Source of the DNA: Chromobotia macracanthus
Taxonomy: Eukaryota; Chordata; Actinopteri; Cypriniformes; Botiidae
DNA length: 64,000 nt
Assembly: GCA_036877525.1 (NCBI GenBank)
Contig: JAZGTH010000162.1
Coordinates: 124,001 to 188,000, forward strand
Direction of reading: 5' to 3'
In this document: positions 1-10,430 of the stretch, piece by piece
Numbering within the stretch: position 1 is the stretch's first letter
Layout of the letters: each line of letters starts with the position of its first letter
Notes under the pieces: generated by a model
Databases searched by the model: none
What the model was told of the DNA's origin: nothing
What the model saw: only the letters and a program-made list of their open reading frames with translations
Translations under genes and position numbers: made by a program

Positions 1-107
1 CTAATGTGCATAAACCAATTCTTAAAAAAAACTAAAAAAATACTTAGAGGATGGCTGTTTGTTTGAGCATGTATGAAATGTCATTGTGAGACAGTGAGAC
101 AGATTTA

Positions 108-222
108 CAAACCCAATTCAAAAAGTTTGGGACGCTAATAAATATAAATGTAAATAAAAACAATGCAATGATTTGCACATCTCATATACCATATTTTATT
201 CACACTAGGACATAGACAACAT
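108..222 (+). repeat. Left terminal inverted repeat of the Tc1-like element
   Basis: Matches the reverse complement of 1703-1817 along its length, including shared blocks such as AATGCAATGATTTGCA and CCATATTTTATT. Differences are scattered substitutions and small indels, as expected of an old insertion. Confidence 0.85.
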
Positions 223-378
223 ATCAAATGAAATACTATTTTCATTTAAAAATAGTATTTAATTTTATTTACTATATAACAAAATAAAAACTATTTCATG
301 CTAAATATTAGCTTATTTTGAATTTGATGGCAGCAACACCTCTCAAAAGTTCAGATGGGCATGTTTACCACTCGTGTA

Positions 379-895
379 TCATCCCATCTTCTTTTTAACA
401 ACAGTCTGTAAACATCTGGGAACTGAGGAGACCAGGTGCTGGAGTTTTGGGAGGGGAATGTTGTCCCATTCTTGTCTGATGTAGGATTCTAGCTGCTCAG
501 CAGTCCTGGGTCGTCTTTGCCAGATTTTTTGTTTCATGATGCGCCAAACGTTTTTCAACTGGTGAAAGATCTTGACTGCAGGCAGGCCAGTTCACCACCC
601 GAACTCTTCTACTACGAAGCCATGTTGTTGTAATGGATGCAGTACGTAGCTTAGCATTGTCTTGCTAAAATATGCAAGGCCTTCCCTGAAAAAGATGTCT
701 GGATGGGATCATATGTTGTTTCTAAAACTTGTATACACCTCTTAGTGTTGGTGGTGCCTTTCCAGATGTGTAAGCTACCTGCAACCCCACACCATCAGAG
801 ATGCAGGATTTTGAACTGTGCGCTGATAACAAGCCGGATGGTCCCTCTCCTCTTTAGATCCGAGGGATGCGACATCCATGAAATTCCAAACTGAA
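379..895 (-). pseudogene. Tc1-like transposase, C-terminal catalytic relic
   Basis: Tc1 transposases cut and paste DNA using a DDE catalytic triad. Reading the minus strand, the second catalytic Asp sits in QDNAK and the Glu in SPVE. Exactly 34 residues separate them in one open frame, which is the DD34E spacing diagnostic of the Tc1 family. The motif NWPACSQDLSPVE precedes the Glu, and a typical Tc1 C-terminus follows (VWRIMK, then RRPRTAEQLES, then LVSSVPR), ending in a TGA at 381-379. Breaks: one extra A directly after the catalytic Glu codon shifts the frame, a stop lies just before QDNAK, and further shifts occur around 660-700. The DNA-binding N-terminus and first catalytic Asp are absent. 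It is non-functional; the family call is secure. Confidence 0.85.
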
Positions 896-1027
896 TTTCA
901 AATTTCGAGCCTTTTGTTTTTTGAGAGACGTTGCTGCTGTCAAATTCAAATGAGCTAATATTTAGCATGTAATGCTAAAATGTCTCACTTTTAACATTTG
1001 ATATGTTGATAGATTTGTCTTGTATAA

Positions 1028-1555
1028 CATCAGAAAAGAATCCGGCCTTACCCCACTAAACATGCAACACAGCTCCTTGTCCAGGCACTTGTCATTTCAA
1101 GACTGGACTACTGCAATGCTCTGCTGGCCGGCCTTCCACCACGGGCACTCAAACAACTACAACTAATTCAGAATGCAGAAGCTCGGCTAGTCTTCAAGGA
1201 ACATAAAAGGGCCCATATCACACCTCTTCTCATTGCTCTTCACTGGCTACCAGTTGCTGTGCGTATCAAGTTCAAATCTCTACTCCATGCATATAAAATC
1301 ACTACTGGCTCTGCACTAACCTACCTTCAGAAACTCATTCACATCTATACTCCTTACAGATCCCTACGGTCAGCAAAAAGAACACCACCTAGTAATACCC
1401 TCTTCAAAATGCATATTATTACTTGCTCGCAGGTTCATCTTCACTATCCCTTCCCTGGTGGAATAATCTCCCAAACTCTGTTCGGTCTAATATATCTCTC
1501 ACTACATTCAAAACAACAAACCTGCCTCTTCCATGAATACCTTACACAAGTATGA
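1028..1555 (+). pseudogene. L2 ORF2 reverse transcriptase, C-terminal fragment
   Basis: About 175 codons stay open in one frame and end at a TGA near 1555. The translation carries blocks found downstream of the catalytic core in fish L2/CR1 reverse transcriptases: VISRLDYCNALLAGLP, then LIQNAEARLVF, then ITPLLIALHWLPVAVRIKF, then GSALTYLQKL and PYRSLRSA. The reverse transcriptase active site and the endonuclease are missing because of 5' truncation. The absence of internal stops suggests a fairly recent insertion compared with the host transposon. There is no genuine start codon; the first codon given is simply where L2 similarity begins. Confidence 0.85.
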
Positions 1556-1703
1556 AAAATACTAACCTTTGTTTTTTCCTCTCTCCCAACAGGTATTGTC
1601 TCTCAAGCACTGAAATATTGTACTCTCAGTATTGCTTCGTTGTTTTCCTCATCTTGTAAGTCACTTTGGATAAAAGCATCTGCTAAATGCCTAAATGTAA
1701 ATG
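1028..1703 (+). mobile_element. L2-type LINE, 5'-truncated 3' end
   Basis: A non-LTR retrotransposon fragment made of the last part of ORF2 (1028-1555), a 3' UTR and the conserved tail. The tail has CACTTTGGATAAAAGCATCT followed by a short ATGTAAATGTAAAT tract; this 3' end is widespread in fish L2 elements and SINEs that borrow it. The 5' truncation is typical of target-primed reverse transcription. It lies in the same orientation as this window and splits the Tc1-like transposon. I could not pick out a clear target-site duplication by eye. Confidence 0.85.
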
Positions 1704-1817
1704 TAAATATCTATGTTCTAGTGTAAATAAAATATGGTTATATGAGATTTGCAAATCATTGCATTCTGTTCTTATTTACATTTTACACAACCTCCCAACT
1801 TTTTTGAATTGGGGTTG
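1703..1817 (-). repeat. Right terminal inverted repeat of the Tc1-like element
   Basis: Inverted partner of 108-222, ending GAATTGGGGTTG before the TA at 1818-1819. It resumes the transposon directly after the tail of the inserted LINE. Confidence 0.85.
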
Positions 1818-1833
1818 TAGCAGTTAGCATGTG

Positions 1834-2090
1834 TTGGGGCGGAGAGTTTCCTACTGGTTAGTGAGTCCTGCTTGTATTTAGAAGGTTGCCGTTTCGATTC
1901 CAGCGCTGGCAGATAGCAACTGAGGTGCCCTTGAGCAAGGCATCTAACCCTCAATTGCTCCCTGGGCATAGTTGTGTGTTGTTCACTGCTCCGGGTGTGT
2001 GTTCACTCCTCACCAGAGATGGGTTAAATGCAGGTCACATTTCGGGTATGGGCTACCATATCTGACAAAATGTCACTTTCATTTCACTTT
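1834..2090 (+). mobile_element. tRNA-derived SINE (copy 1)
   Basis: A short interspersed element with an internal RNA polymerase III promoter. The A-box-like part is CCTACTGGTTAGTGAG and the B-box is GGTTGCCGTTTCGATTCC (1884-1901). The body has CTGAGGTGCCCTTGAGCAAG, then GGTTAAATGCAG, and it ends with TGTCACTTTCATTTCACT. It starts about 15 bp after the right end of the Tc1-like element. Related diverged copies lie at 33696, 40857, 45766 (minus) and 59978. Confidence 0.8.
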
Positions 2091-2092
2091 TT

Positions 2093-3669
2093 CTGTACTG
2101 GAAGTGTGAGAAGAATGGCACATTGAAGAGCTGTTTTCCACCCCCATCCCGTGAGGGTTTTGTATGACAAATCCTTCAGAACAGTTCTATCATTGTTGGG
2201 AACGAAGGGCCCTTTCTTCTGAGGCTTGCATATTTTAATATGGTATGTGCACATGGAAATCATGGACAAAAAAACACAGTGTTGAATTACCGTGTCTGTA
2301 CTGATCTGTCAGAAATGGATTGACTTTCATTTGACGCCCCCATTGTCAACAACTCTGGAGTTTCCCTGGAACGGGAGTTTCCACTTTTGTTTTATTCTAA
2401 TTACACAGCCACAGCACTGCCTAAAAGGATCAGTTCACCCAAAAACTCTGAAAGTCTCTCTTCATTTACTCACCCTCAGTCATCCAAGACAGGTGTGATT
2501 TTCTTTCATTAGCCAAATTCAAATTGAGAAGGAAAATGAGTAAAGGAAGGGAAACTTTGAGGAAACTGTGGTTGTGAATGCGTCTGTGACTTTGCCTTCT
2601 GATTGTTTTTTCTCTTCCAACTGTGACCTCACTTCATGATTGTGCCTGTCTCTATACTTTCGACTGTCTGTGAGTCTAACTGTGATGATGACTGTGTTTG
2701 TGCTCCAGACTGTGTCTGTCTCTGTCTAGCTGTGAAAGAGGAAACGCATTCAGTTACAAAGTCTAGGTTATGGCCGTGCATCTGAACATTTCTAATCTTG
2801 CTATACAACTAATGTACGCACAACAAAATCTAAGGTGTTTTGTAGCACTCCTGTAAATTAAGACATTCAGAAGACTTACCTTTTGACTTGCTTGAGTGAA
2901 AGTTTGACCCAATTTCTTGGATAGTTGCTTAGCACTTTCTCTGCAGAGCTCACAAAAATAATGCTCATGCAACATTTGCTAAATACCTTTAACTGATCAC
3001 TTACTTTATTAGTAATCAACTGTTAACTGCTAACCAACAAGCTTTAAACCAAACACACCATCCAACAAACATGACAAACTGGTGTTTTCATGACTGAAAT
3101 GGGCTCACAGTGGCCTTTGTAGCAATTTTTTGTATGAGAGGAAAATGGTGGATTACGCATTTTAGCACCTTCACATGTACATATATAGCTGGCTCCTCAT
3201 GAACACGTCAGTTTATCTGTCATCAGCTTATTGTAATTTCTTTTTTTACCAATAGCACTGGTGAAGCAATTAATGCTGTTGTGGTGCATCAGCAGAAACT
3301 GCAAACAATTTGTTTATTGAAATTGAAATGTTAATATTTAATAATTGTAATGTATAAAATGTTACTACATGTTAATAATACGAAAAAATAGACTTGTAGT
3401 GTTTTTGCAATAGCATGCTTTACTCATCTCACTCGCACAAAACAGACAACAACAAAATTAATTTTGTTCATGCTGTATTAAAACACAAGAAAATGGAGCC
3501 TAAACCTGTAAAAATAATACAAACATTTACCAATGCTTTATGGATGTATATTGTAATTATACTTAATGATATGTGTAAATCTTCCTTTAATGTGGTGTCC
3601 ACATTAGTATAATTTGTGATGTTTTGCAAATGATAGTATTTATACTAATTTATATATCTATTTCACGTG
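2093..3669. other. Unassigned AT-rich stretch
   Basis: No convincing coding region. It contains one MITE fragment (2418-2512) and an imperfect cryptic repeat of CTGTG/ACTGTG words at about 2570-2750. The remainder looks unique; its short open frames have no family motifs. Confidence 0.5.
2418..2512 (+). repeat. Fragment of cyprinid palindromic MITE
   Basis: Begins with an AGTTCACCCAAAAA block and continues with TTTACTCACCCTCAGTCAT, the hallmark left end of a very common cyprinid non-autonomous DNA element. Only about 95 bp remain. A fuller copy lies at 3670-3975 and a shorter scrap at 11862-11897. Confidence 0.65.
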
Positions 3670-3975
3670 TTAAAGAGATCATTTACCTAAAAATGAAAAT
3701 TTTCATTATTTACTCACCCTCATGTCATTCTAAACCTGTATGACTTATCTTCTGAGAAACACAAAAAAATGTTGAAATGTGTTGGTAACCAAACAACAGT
3801 GGCACCCATTGACTTCAATTGTATGGGCACAAAACGTCTTGGTTACCAAGCTCCTTGAAGGAGGGAATTGAGATGTTGTTCATTACGAACGTACTGACTG
3901 TAAGGGAATCACAGAAACATTTCTCCATCATTTACCTGTGAGGGTAAATGATGGGTCATTTTGGGTGAACTTTAA
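3670..3975. mobile_element. Palindromic MITE, near full length
   Basis: A non-autonomous DNA element of about 306 bp with TTAA at both edges (3670-3673 and 3972-3975). The left side has AAAAATGAAAATT and TTTACTCACCCTCATGTCAT. The right side, read in reverse, begins AGTTCACCCAAAATGA and has TTTACCCTCAC. The centre has GGTAACCAAACAACAG and a CCATTGACTTCAATTGTATG block typical of the family. It encodes no protein. Confidence 0.75.
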
Positions 3976-5409
3976 GCAGTTTACTTTACAATGACTTAAT
4001 AGGAATAATAGGTCTCCTTAAACTTTTCACAAAACGTAATATTCAATACAAGGTGTTTTCTAGAGCAACTCATTCTGAGACACTGCTTCATGAGTGGGTG
4101 GATTTTTGCCATTATAGGGTGGTTGTGTACACACTTTACACACACTTTCATGTTAAACAACACATTTTGAACAATAGGTAAATGTCTTGCCTGGGTTTGA
4201 TTTATAAGTAAATGCCCTGTAAAGAGAGTCTTCCTCCACCACTTAACCAGATAATAGTGCTCTGCCTGCAGTGTATATGTTTGTTTGTGAGAGCACCTCT
4301 AAAGCTTCTGATTAGTCTGTAGAAATAACACAATAGGTCATTAAACTAGTTCATTAAAAATGATTGAGTTATTATTGTTAACCATATTTAATCAAAAGAT
4401 TAAAAGTAAAGATCTACTCATATTTACTACTTGCTGTTTTTAGTGTGTGAAGCCGAGTGTTAGGACTAGAATGGAGTTAGCTGACTGTGGTGTGTGTGTG
4501 TGTGTGTGTTAGCTGTCACTGAGTTAGAGGAAGTTCAGCATCCCGACTGCAGGGTCTTCCTGCATCTGACTTTAGGAATCAGGACACTGATGGTGCCAGA
4601 TAATTCAGGGTTTGTACTGGAGTGTGCTTAGATATTTTATTATTTTATTATGAAAGATACTGAATGCAGATGACAGGAAGGTAATTTGAAGTGTCTAGCC
4701 AGATTTGTTTTTCTTCCTTTAGCTGATTTTTAGGTTTGGGTGTGGTTAAACTGGTCATATATGTCATGTTGATGTGGTGATTGGCATGATAGTGTATTGG
4801 ATATTGGACATCAAATCATTCCATATGCAAATTCAAAAGCTGGGTTTATTTTCCCAATGAAGAGCCATTTTGGGAAGGGCATGCGATATGTGTATTACAA
4901 AATGCAAAATGGAGCCTTACAGCACCACACCTTTACCAAGTGTATATTAAGTTGACCTAAAGATTAGGGAGGCATTAACTAATTTATACATTTGATAATG
5001 AAAATAATTACCAGTGAATGCCATTATTCAGTTAGTCTGTGTGCTATCACAAAAAGTAATTTTACATTAGTACACTTAAATGATTTGTAAAAAGTGTAGT
5101 TTAGACAAATGTTGTGCCCATAATTAATGGCCTATGACTCTGTGCCAAATTTCAGAACTTAAGTATTGTAAGTGCCCCAAAACCTTCAGTAAATAAAAAA
5201 AAAAGTAATAGAACACCTAAGGCACTTTCCATTAATAAACTTTAATGTGAAGGCCCCTATTTGAAGTGAAACAACATGTGGGCAATATGTGAAATAACAA
5301 TTAGTTTTCTCAATGAAATATAGTAAATAAAATTAAGCTTTTAAATCAAATTAATAGAAGAATGGTAAATACAAGCATGCATGGTAAGTATAACCTTATT
5401 ATTTACTTG
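3976..5409. other. Unassigned AT-rich stretch with a short (TG)n
   Basis: No gene recognised. A (TG)10 tract lies at 4489-4509. The rest shows no clear repeat by eye and no long open frame. Confidence 0.5.
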
Positions 5410-6008
5410 TGACAAGTCATGCAAAATCTGAGCTGCGCTGATTTGATCTAATTTTATGACACACAGTAGATGAGAATATTTTCTGAAGAAAGATTTCTGA
5501 AGAAAATGTGAGTGGTGCTTGCTGCGGCAAAACTCCAGAATACTTCAACGGTGTTAAAATGTTTGATATGATGCCAGCATGATTAGACATGATGCTAACA
5601 TGATTTAGCATGATTTTAACATGTTTTAACATGATGGTATCATGACTTAACATTGTGCTAGCATGATTAGCATGATGTTAATATGATTTAACTTGCATGA
5701 TGGCTAGGGTACCATAAATGGTTGCTAGGCTGTAGCTAGACAATTCACAGTTTAAAACTAAGACAGTTGTATGTATGAATCAAAAAAAGCCAACTCCCAT
5801 GTCTCTATGATGTTCTGGTGTTGCAATATGGCTAATTCATGTTGGTTGCTAAAGTGCTCTTAATGGTTGCTAGGACATGGCTGGAGAGTTTCCATGGTGA
5901 TAATTGAAGATTACCTGCCAATCTGAGCCAGAAAGAGAAGCAGAGGAAGAAGAAACAGTAAACGTATGCAGTAGAGTAGTAGGGATGCTTTGCTTCGCAA
6001 GTACCACT
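5410..6008. repeat. Cyprinid composite repeat (CATGATTAGC and GGTTGCTAGG)
   Basis: From about 5560 to 5700 the sequence is a degenerate array of words such as GATGCTAACATGATTAGC and CATGATTTAGCATGAT. It is followed by several TGGTTGCTAGG words (5718-5880) and a purine-rich AGAAGAAACAGTAAACGTAT segment. This arrangement is a familiar interspersed repeat of cyprinid genomes. The minus-strand open frame here with repeated HV/IM residues is a product of the array, not a gene. Confidence 0.65.
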
Positions 6009-6720
6009 AATAAGATATCTTTAGGACTAGGCTAAAGCAGATTAATGAGTTATTCTGTGGAACCACTTCAGTTTTGTGGAGTAGTCAGAAGTGCTGACTG
6101 GCAGTATGCTGCTCTGAGGTTGTGTTTGGAAAATGTGGAGGATAAGTACGAAATGCTTTCTGTGTGCTTAAAATTGAAATGTGAAGAACAGACTGTTCTG
6201 TGGTGGGATGGGCTGAGTGGGTAATTGTCATATTAAAGGGAAGGAATTAAAAAAAAAAAAAATCTCTTCAGCCTTCCACAGGCACAATATGAGCATGCTC
6301 AGTCTTGTTCAGACACAGAGTGTGAACAGAGACAGTGTAACTGCAACAGGGATTGAAGTTCTGCTCTGTTAGGATCAGTTTAACTTGGTTTAGGTATCAG
6401 GCCAGAAATGACACTTGGCACTGATGGTGACACTTGTGTAGTGTTGTTGTAAACTACAGAATTCAAATAATCCAAATGTGGTGGTTGAAGATTAAAACTA
6501 CAGAACTCAGAATAATCCAATTGAGACTGAAGATTAGCACAGAGACTTGCTTACAAAAACAAAAGTTTTTAAATTTTTCTTAAAACTTACAAAAGTTTTA
6601 AAATGTTTAAAATTACAAGTATAGGCCAAATATAAAGGTTAGTCCTTAGTTTTTTTTTTTATTTAGTTTAGTTTAATTTAGTTAGCATGTGTAAGTTAAT
6701 GCAAATGTAATTGTTACACA
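6009..6720. other. Unassigned stretch
   Basis: No gene or clear repeat beyond an A-run at about 6248-6261 and a T-run near 6650. Confidence 0.5.
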
Positions 6721-6722
6721 TA

Positions 6723-7030
6723 GGGTAATTCCATGTCACAATTACCAAATTTTGGAAGTTGGCTCAAATGTTTGATTTTTAAAAAAATATTTTTTACAGA
6801 AGCAAGACCAACATAAATAGTGATGAAAGTATTAAATGCCATTGAATATTAGTTACTGAGTAATCCATAAAATAAATTTATAGAGGAGAATTAAAATGAC
6901 AATTTTCACCTGAAATTTGGAGCCATAATAGAGGGGGTGAAAATGACTTGAGAAAGAGGTCAGCATCCTTATTTTATGTCTACACAGAGCTTGGTAGGTA
7001 AAATTAATTCATGATGATTCATAAAATCAC
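6723..7030 (+). repeat. Left inverted arm of the 951-bp element
   Basis: Inverted partner of 7385-7673. Similarity fades gradually past about 7030, so the inner edge is approximate. Confidence 0.75.
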
Positions 7031-7384
7031 TGCTATAATGTTGATGGTCACAAGCAGTTGATTGTGACAATGACTTTGACACGTTGTGAAACCCAGATTT
7101 TAAACGTCTTTGAAAGCCAATCCCAATTCAACCTTTTCATTATTAATTCCATTTCTTTTTCATTCCATATCTCTGGGACTATACCGTATAGGGCCATAAA
7201 AATGTAGCTCTCAAAAGAAAGAGTTCATTCTTGCTTAAGAATGAACATCTAAAAAGACATTAATATATCTGTAAAACATCTTTTGTTACAGGCAAGTAAA
7301 CTGTAAAAGAACACGAAAAGTGCTTTATCCTTGTTTTTGAACCATCACCATTGGCATAAAATTTAACAAGGATTGCTTGTCAAC

Positions 7385-7673
7385 AGATTTTACTAACAGA
7401 TCTATCAATCTCTGTGTAAAAGTTAAATAATGATGCTGGCATCTTTCTCAAATCATGTTTACCCCATGCTTAAATGGCTCCAGATTTGAGGTGAAAATTG
7501 TGATTTTGATCCCCCTTCACAAATTAGTGGATTACTCAGGAACTGTTCATCAATAGCATTTAATATTTTGGCTTTTATCACTATTTATGTTGGTCTTGCT
7601 TCTGTAAAAATTATTTAAAAATAAAAATAATTTTAAGCCAGGGATCTCTGGTTGAGTTAACACGGAATGACCC
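7385..7673 (-). repeat. Right inverted arm of the 951-bp element
   Basis: Inverted partner of 6723-7030; its tip ends GGAATGACCC before the flanking TA. Confidence 0.75.
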
Positions 7674-7675
7674 TA

Positions 7676-10392
7676 TAATAACTTAAGTGAAGCTTACAGA
7701 GGGCTTAAAATGAAACTGTCTGAAAAAATAAAGAAAATGTCTAGTTTTCACTACTGTTTAAAGATGACCAAGCCACCACACAGAGCTTCATAAAGAGTTT
7801 GCCCAATTACTCTGTAAAAATTTGCTGTTTCTGTTGATAGAGCCTTAATTATGCTTTTACCATTCACACTGGTATTGAAAATTATGCATTATGGCCAGCT
7901 TTAATTGAGGATGTTACAGTATCCACTTATCACCTTCTGTTCACCACATGTAAATTAAGGGGAGTGTTGTGCAAGTTTGGCAGATAATATAAAACAAATC
8001 CAGTTATTTGTAAATGCCAAATGTGTGACGTAAACTCATATATACGGTTTTGCGTGCTCTGTCTTCTCTCCACTGTATCTGTCAGTGGTTAAAAGGCCAA
8101 ATATCTGAAGCTAAGATACTTTGAAAACTTTCAGTACTTATGCTGAGACTTCGTACTATTTTCTGAATTTGAATTTTGTTAAATGCTGTTCTGTCTGTTT
8201 TGCCTTTAAATTGTTTGATCGTATAGTCTCAATTTTCCACCTCACATACGTCTGTTTCCTTTCTTTTTCAACCTGCGAGATTAGAGTTCTAGAACAGTTA
8301 GTAAAGTATCCCGTGTTTCTGCTCTTGCGTCTGTGGGTCCACCCAAGCTTTGCATTATGCTTCCTGGAGACAGAAAATGTCCTGCTTGTTAACCGAGTTG
8401 ATGACTGGGGCTGTGTAATTGCGGCCGAATGTCTTCACCTGATTCCTTTCTTTACGCTCAGTGGTCCCTCTGTTTCCGCCTGCTAACGACCTGATTGGAT
8501 ATCAGCTGGAGCGCTAGAGTCCGGGGATGAGGAAGGATGGAGAAACGCTACAGTACGCTTTGTATAAAGGATCATCTTTCTTCAGAAGTAGGAAATGACA
8601 GATGGAGGGTTCCTGCTGCTAGGCACGTCTCCTCTTGTTACAACATGGAGCTTAATCCAAACCATGTGTCTTTACACCCAGTTAGCTGCTTTTGCCTGTC
8701 CACAATATTAGCAGTCAGGACAGATCCATTTCACTGCCCCTGTCCTGTGTAGTGTTATTGCTGTCATTAGGATTCCGAACCTAATTGGCTGGAATTTTCC
8801 CATGTCCGGTCTCCAAATTACCCTCTACGGGACACCCTATGTTACTGGGTAAGTACAGTAGCGCACCTCTAGGGTCAAAGGTCACTTCCTGTTCACATCT
8901 CTGCCTAAAGAAGTGTTAAATATGTGGAGGGGCTCTTTGTTTGATGTTGATCAGCCCTGAACTAACGTGTCGGGTATGTAACAATGTAAATATTTGGGTA
9001 AAATATTTGCTGCCTGCTAAAATTCTTATCTGTCACCATGTGAAATGTGGATTTATTTATTTTAGGGAAAAGATGTCCTAACAAGTCAGTGTTTCAAATG
9101 TTTTACTATATTTGTAAAGATTTAAAAAAATAAAGCCCTCAAAAATATAGGAAAATCTGTAGATAAATGCACCTGTCCATCTAGCTATGTAAATGTTTAT
9201 TATAATGACTTTTCATTGTTTATAATGACTTTTCATTTCATTGTTTTGTGAGGATTAGCATTTGCAGACAGCTTGTGAATTTATTACACAGGAGAATGAT
9301 TATGTTTTTAAGATGCTTTGAGAGGTTATTGCAACATCTGAAAACATTGTAGTTCTGCATATCACTGATTTAATCTGTTCGAAATTTTAAATGACTTGTT
9401 AAATTATGGCATGTGTTTGTTTGTGGGGTCATAGAAAAACACACACAAACTGAAACAGCATGAAGCTAGTTAGTAAATTGTAAATAGCAAAGTGTGTGGC
9501 AGGTCTGTTCAGTGTATGTTGGTGGATATAGATGTGTCAGTCATCTGTCCTGACACACCAGTTTTCTTTGAAAAACATTCTGCTCATTGAAAACATTCAA
9601 ACCAGTCTTGCCACTCTGTGGCTTTTCTCCCCTTCCTTGTTTCTTTTGCATACTTTGTGCCCCTGTTGCAGTAATAAAACAATTTCTGCACATGCGAAAT
9701 TAAATCTTTGCTCACCAGGACTGTATATGGTTCATTTGTGTGCATTATGGTATGTAGCACGCCATGCTTTTACCTGTGTAATTGCTGATGACTGTGCCTC
9801 TGACTGTCTGTGACGGGAACAGGAACACATGTCTGTTTAGTAGATGGGAAGCATCTTCATCACTGTGACTACACTAGCAGAGATGAGAACAGAAATCATG
9901 CTCTTCTGTCTCTGTCCTGAGATTAAATCCTCTTTTTGTTAGCAGGTCAAGCATCTTGTTCATACATAGATGTGTTTGACAGCTTTAAGGTATGCGTCTT
10001 TGCGTTTGGATGTGAGGAAGGTGTGTCATGTTGGCAGTTTTTTTTATTGGAGGGATTATCAGTTAAGACAAAGCTGATGTTATCCCCTCACATGGGAGGG
10101 TGTACTGCAGGCATACCTGTGTACTTTGTTGGATCATGTCTCGGATTCCTCCAGTTCGACTGTGCCGCAGGCAACAGCTCTCCATACCCGTCATAACAGT
10201 CACCCACTGTTACCATGGTGGCAGAGGGAGCCCCTCTCTGATTACTGTACTCATTACTTTAGTGTTAAATAGGAAAATAGGAAAGACAGAAAACAGCCAG
10301 GGCATTGTACATAAAGTCTGACTCTGTTTGACTTTGTTGTACCATGGCAGTACCATCAGTGGCAGCTGGTGTGAAATTGGTGCTATTTTTTT
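7676..10392. other. Largely unique stretch with one weak exon-like segment
   Basis: No recognised gene or transposon. The part at about 8330-8960 is less AT-rich than its surroundings and holds an exon-like segment (8771-8848). A 20-bp word containing ATAATGACTTTTCATT is duplicated in tandem at about 9199-9237. The 121-codon frame at 8121-8486 and several shorter frames show no domain or motif. Confidence 0.45.
8771..8848 (+). other. Weak exon-like segment, 78 nt
   Basis: An AG at 8769-8770 and a consensus donor GTAAGT at 8849-8854 bracket 78 nt that is open in one frame; part of its translation is MSGLQITLYGTPYVTG. The length is a multiple of three. The upstream pyrimidine tract is poor and I recognise no protein, so a chance match is more likely than a gene. 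Confidence 0.15.
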
Positions 10393-10430
10393 GGGGGGGT
10401 GGGGGTGGGGGTGGGGGTGGGGGTGGGGGG
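10393..10430 (+). repeat. G-rich (GGGGGT)n tract
   Basis: Seven Gs, then a series of G5 runs separated by single Ts. More than four G-runs with one-base loops make a textbook intramolecular G-quadruplex motif on the plus strand. The polyproline (minus) and Trp/Gly (plus) open frames here come from this repeat. Confidence 0.85.

Larger units (their letters stand above)
108..1817. mobile_element. Tc1/mariner-like DNA transposon, interrupted by an L2 LINE
   Basis: A class II element bounded by inverted repeats of about 110 bp (left 108-222, right 1703-1817). The termini read CAAACCCAATTCAAAAA and, on the other strand, CAACCCCAATTCAAAAA. Each end is flanked by TA (106-107 and 1818-1819), the usual Tc1/mariner target duplication. 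Inside the left half lies a minus-strand transposase relic (379-895). A 5'-truncated L2 LINE fills about 1028-1703, so the transposon is older than the LINE insertion. The element cannot be active: the transposase lacks its N-terminal half and carries stops and a frameshift. The family is abundant in teleost genomes; the exact Repbase name is not assigned here. Confidence 0.85.
6723..7673. mobile_element. Non-autonomous DNA element with about 300-bp inverted arms
   Basis: The two halves are inverted copies: about 6723-7030 pairs with about 7385-7673. Shared blocks include ACAGAAGCAAGACCAACATA with the following ATAGTGAT, then GAGTAATCCA, CAATTTTCACCT and GAGCCAT. The tips read GGGTAATTCC and, inverted, GGGTCATTCC. 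Each tip is flanked by TA (6721-6722 and 7674-7675), which fits a Tc1/mariner-like target duplication. The roughly 350-bp centre has no coding potential but holds a small hairpin, GTTCATTCTTGCTTAAGAATGAAC. I do not recognise the family by name. The arms differ by many substitutions, so it is old. Confidence 0.8.

Noticed and set aside
8121..8486. 121-codon open frame
   Set aside because: No motif, no homologue I recognise, and composition typical of T-rich non-coding DNA.
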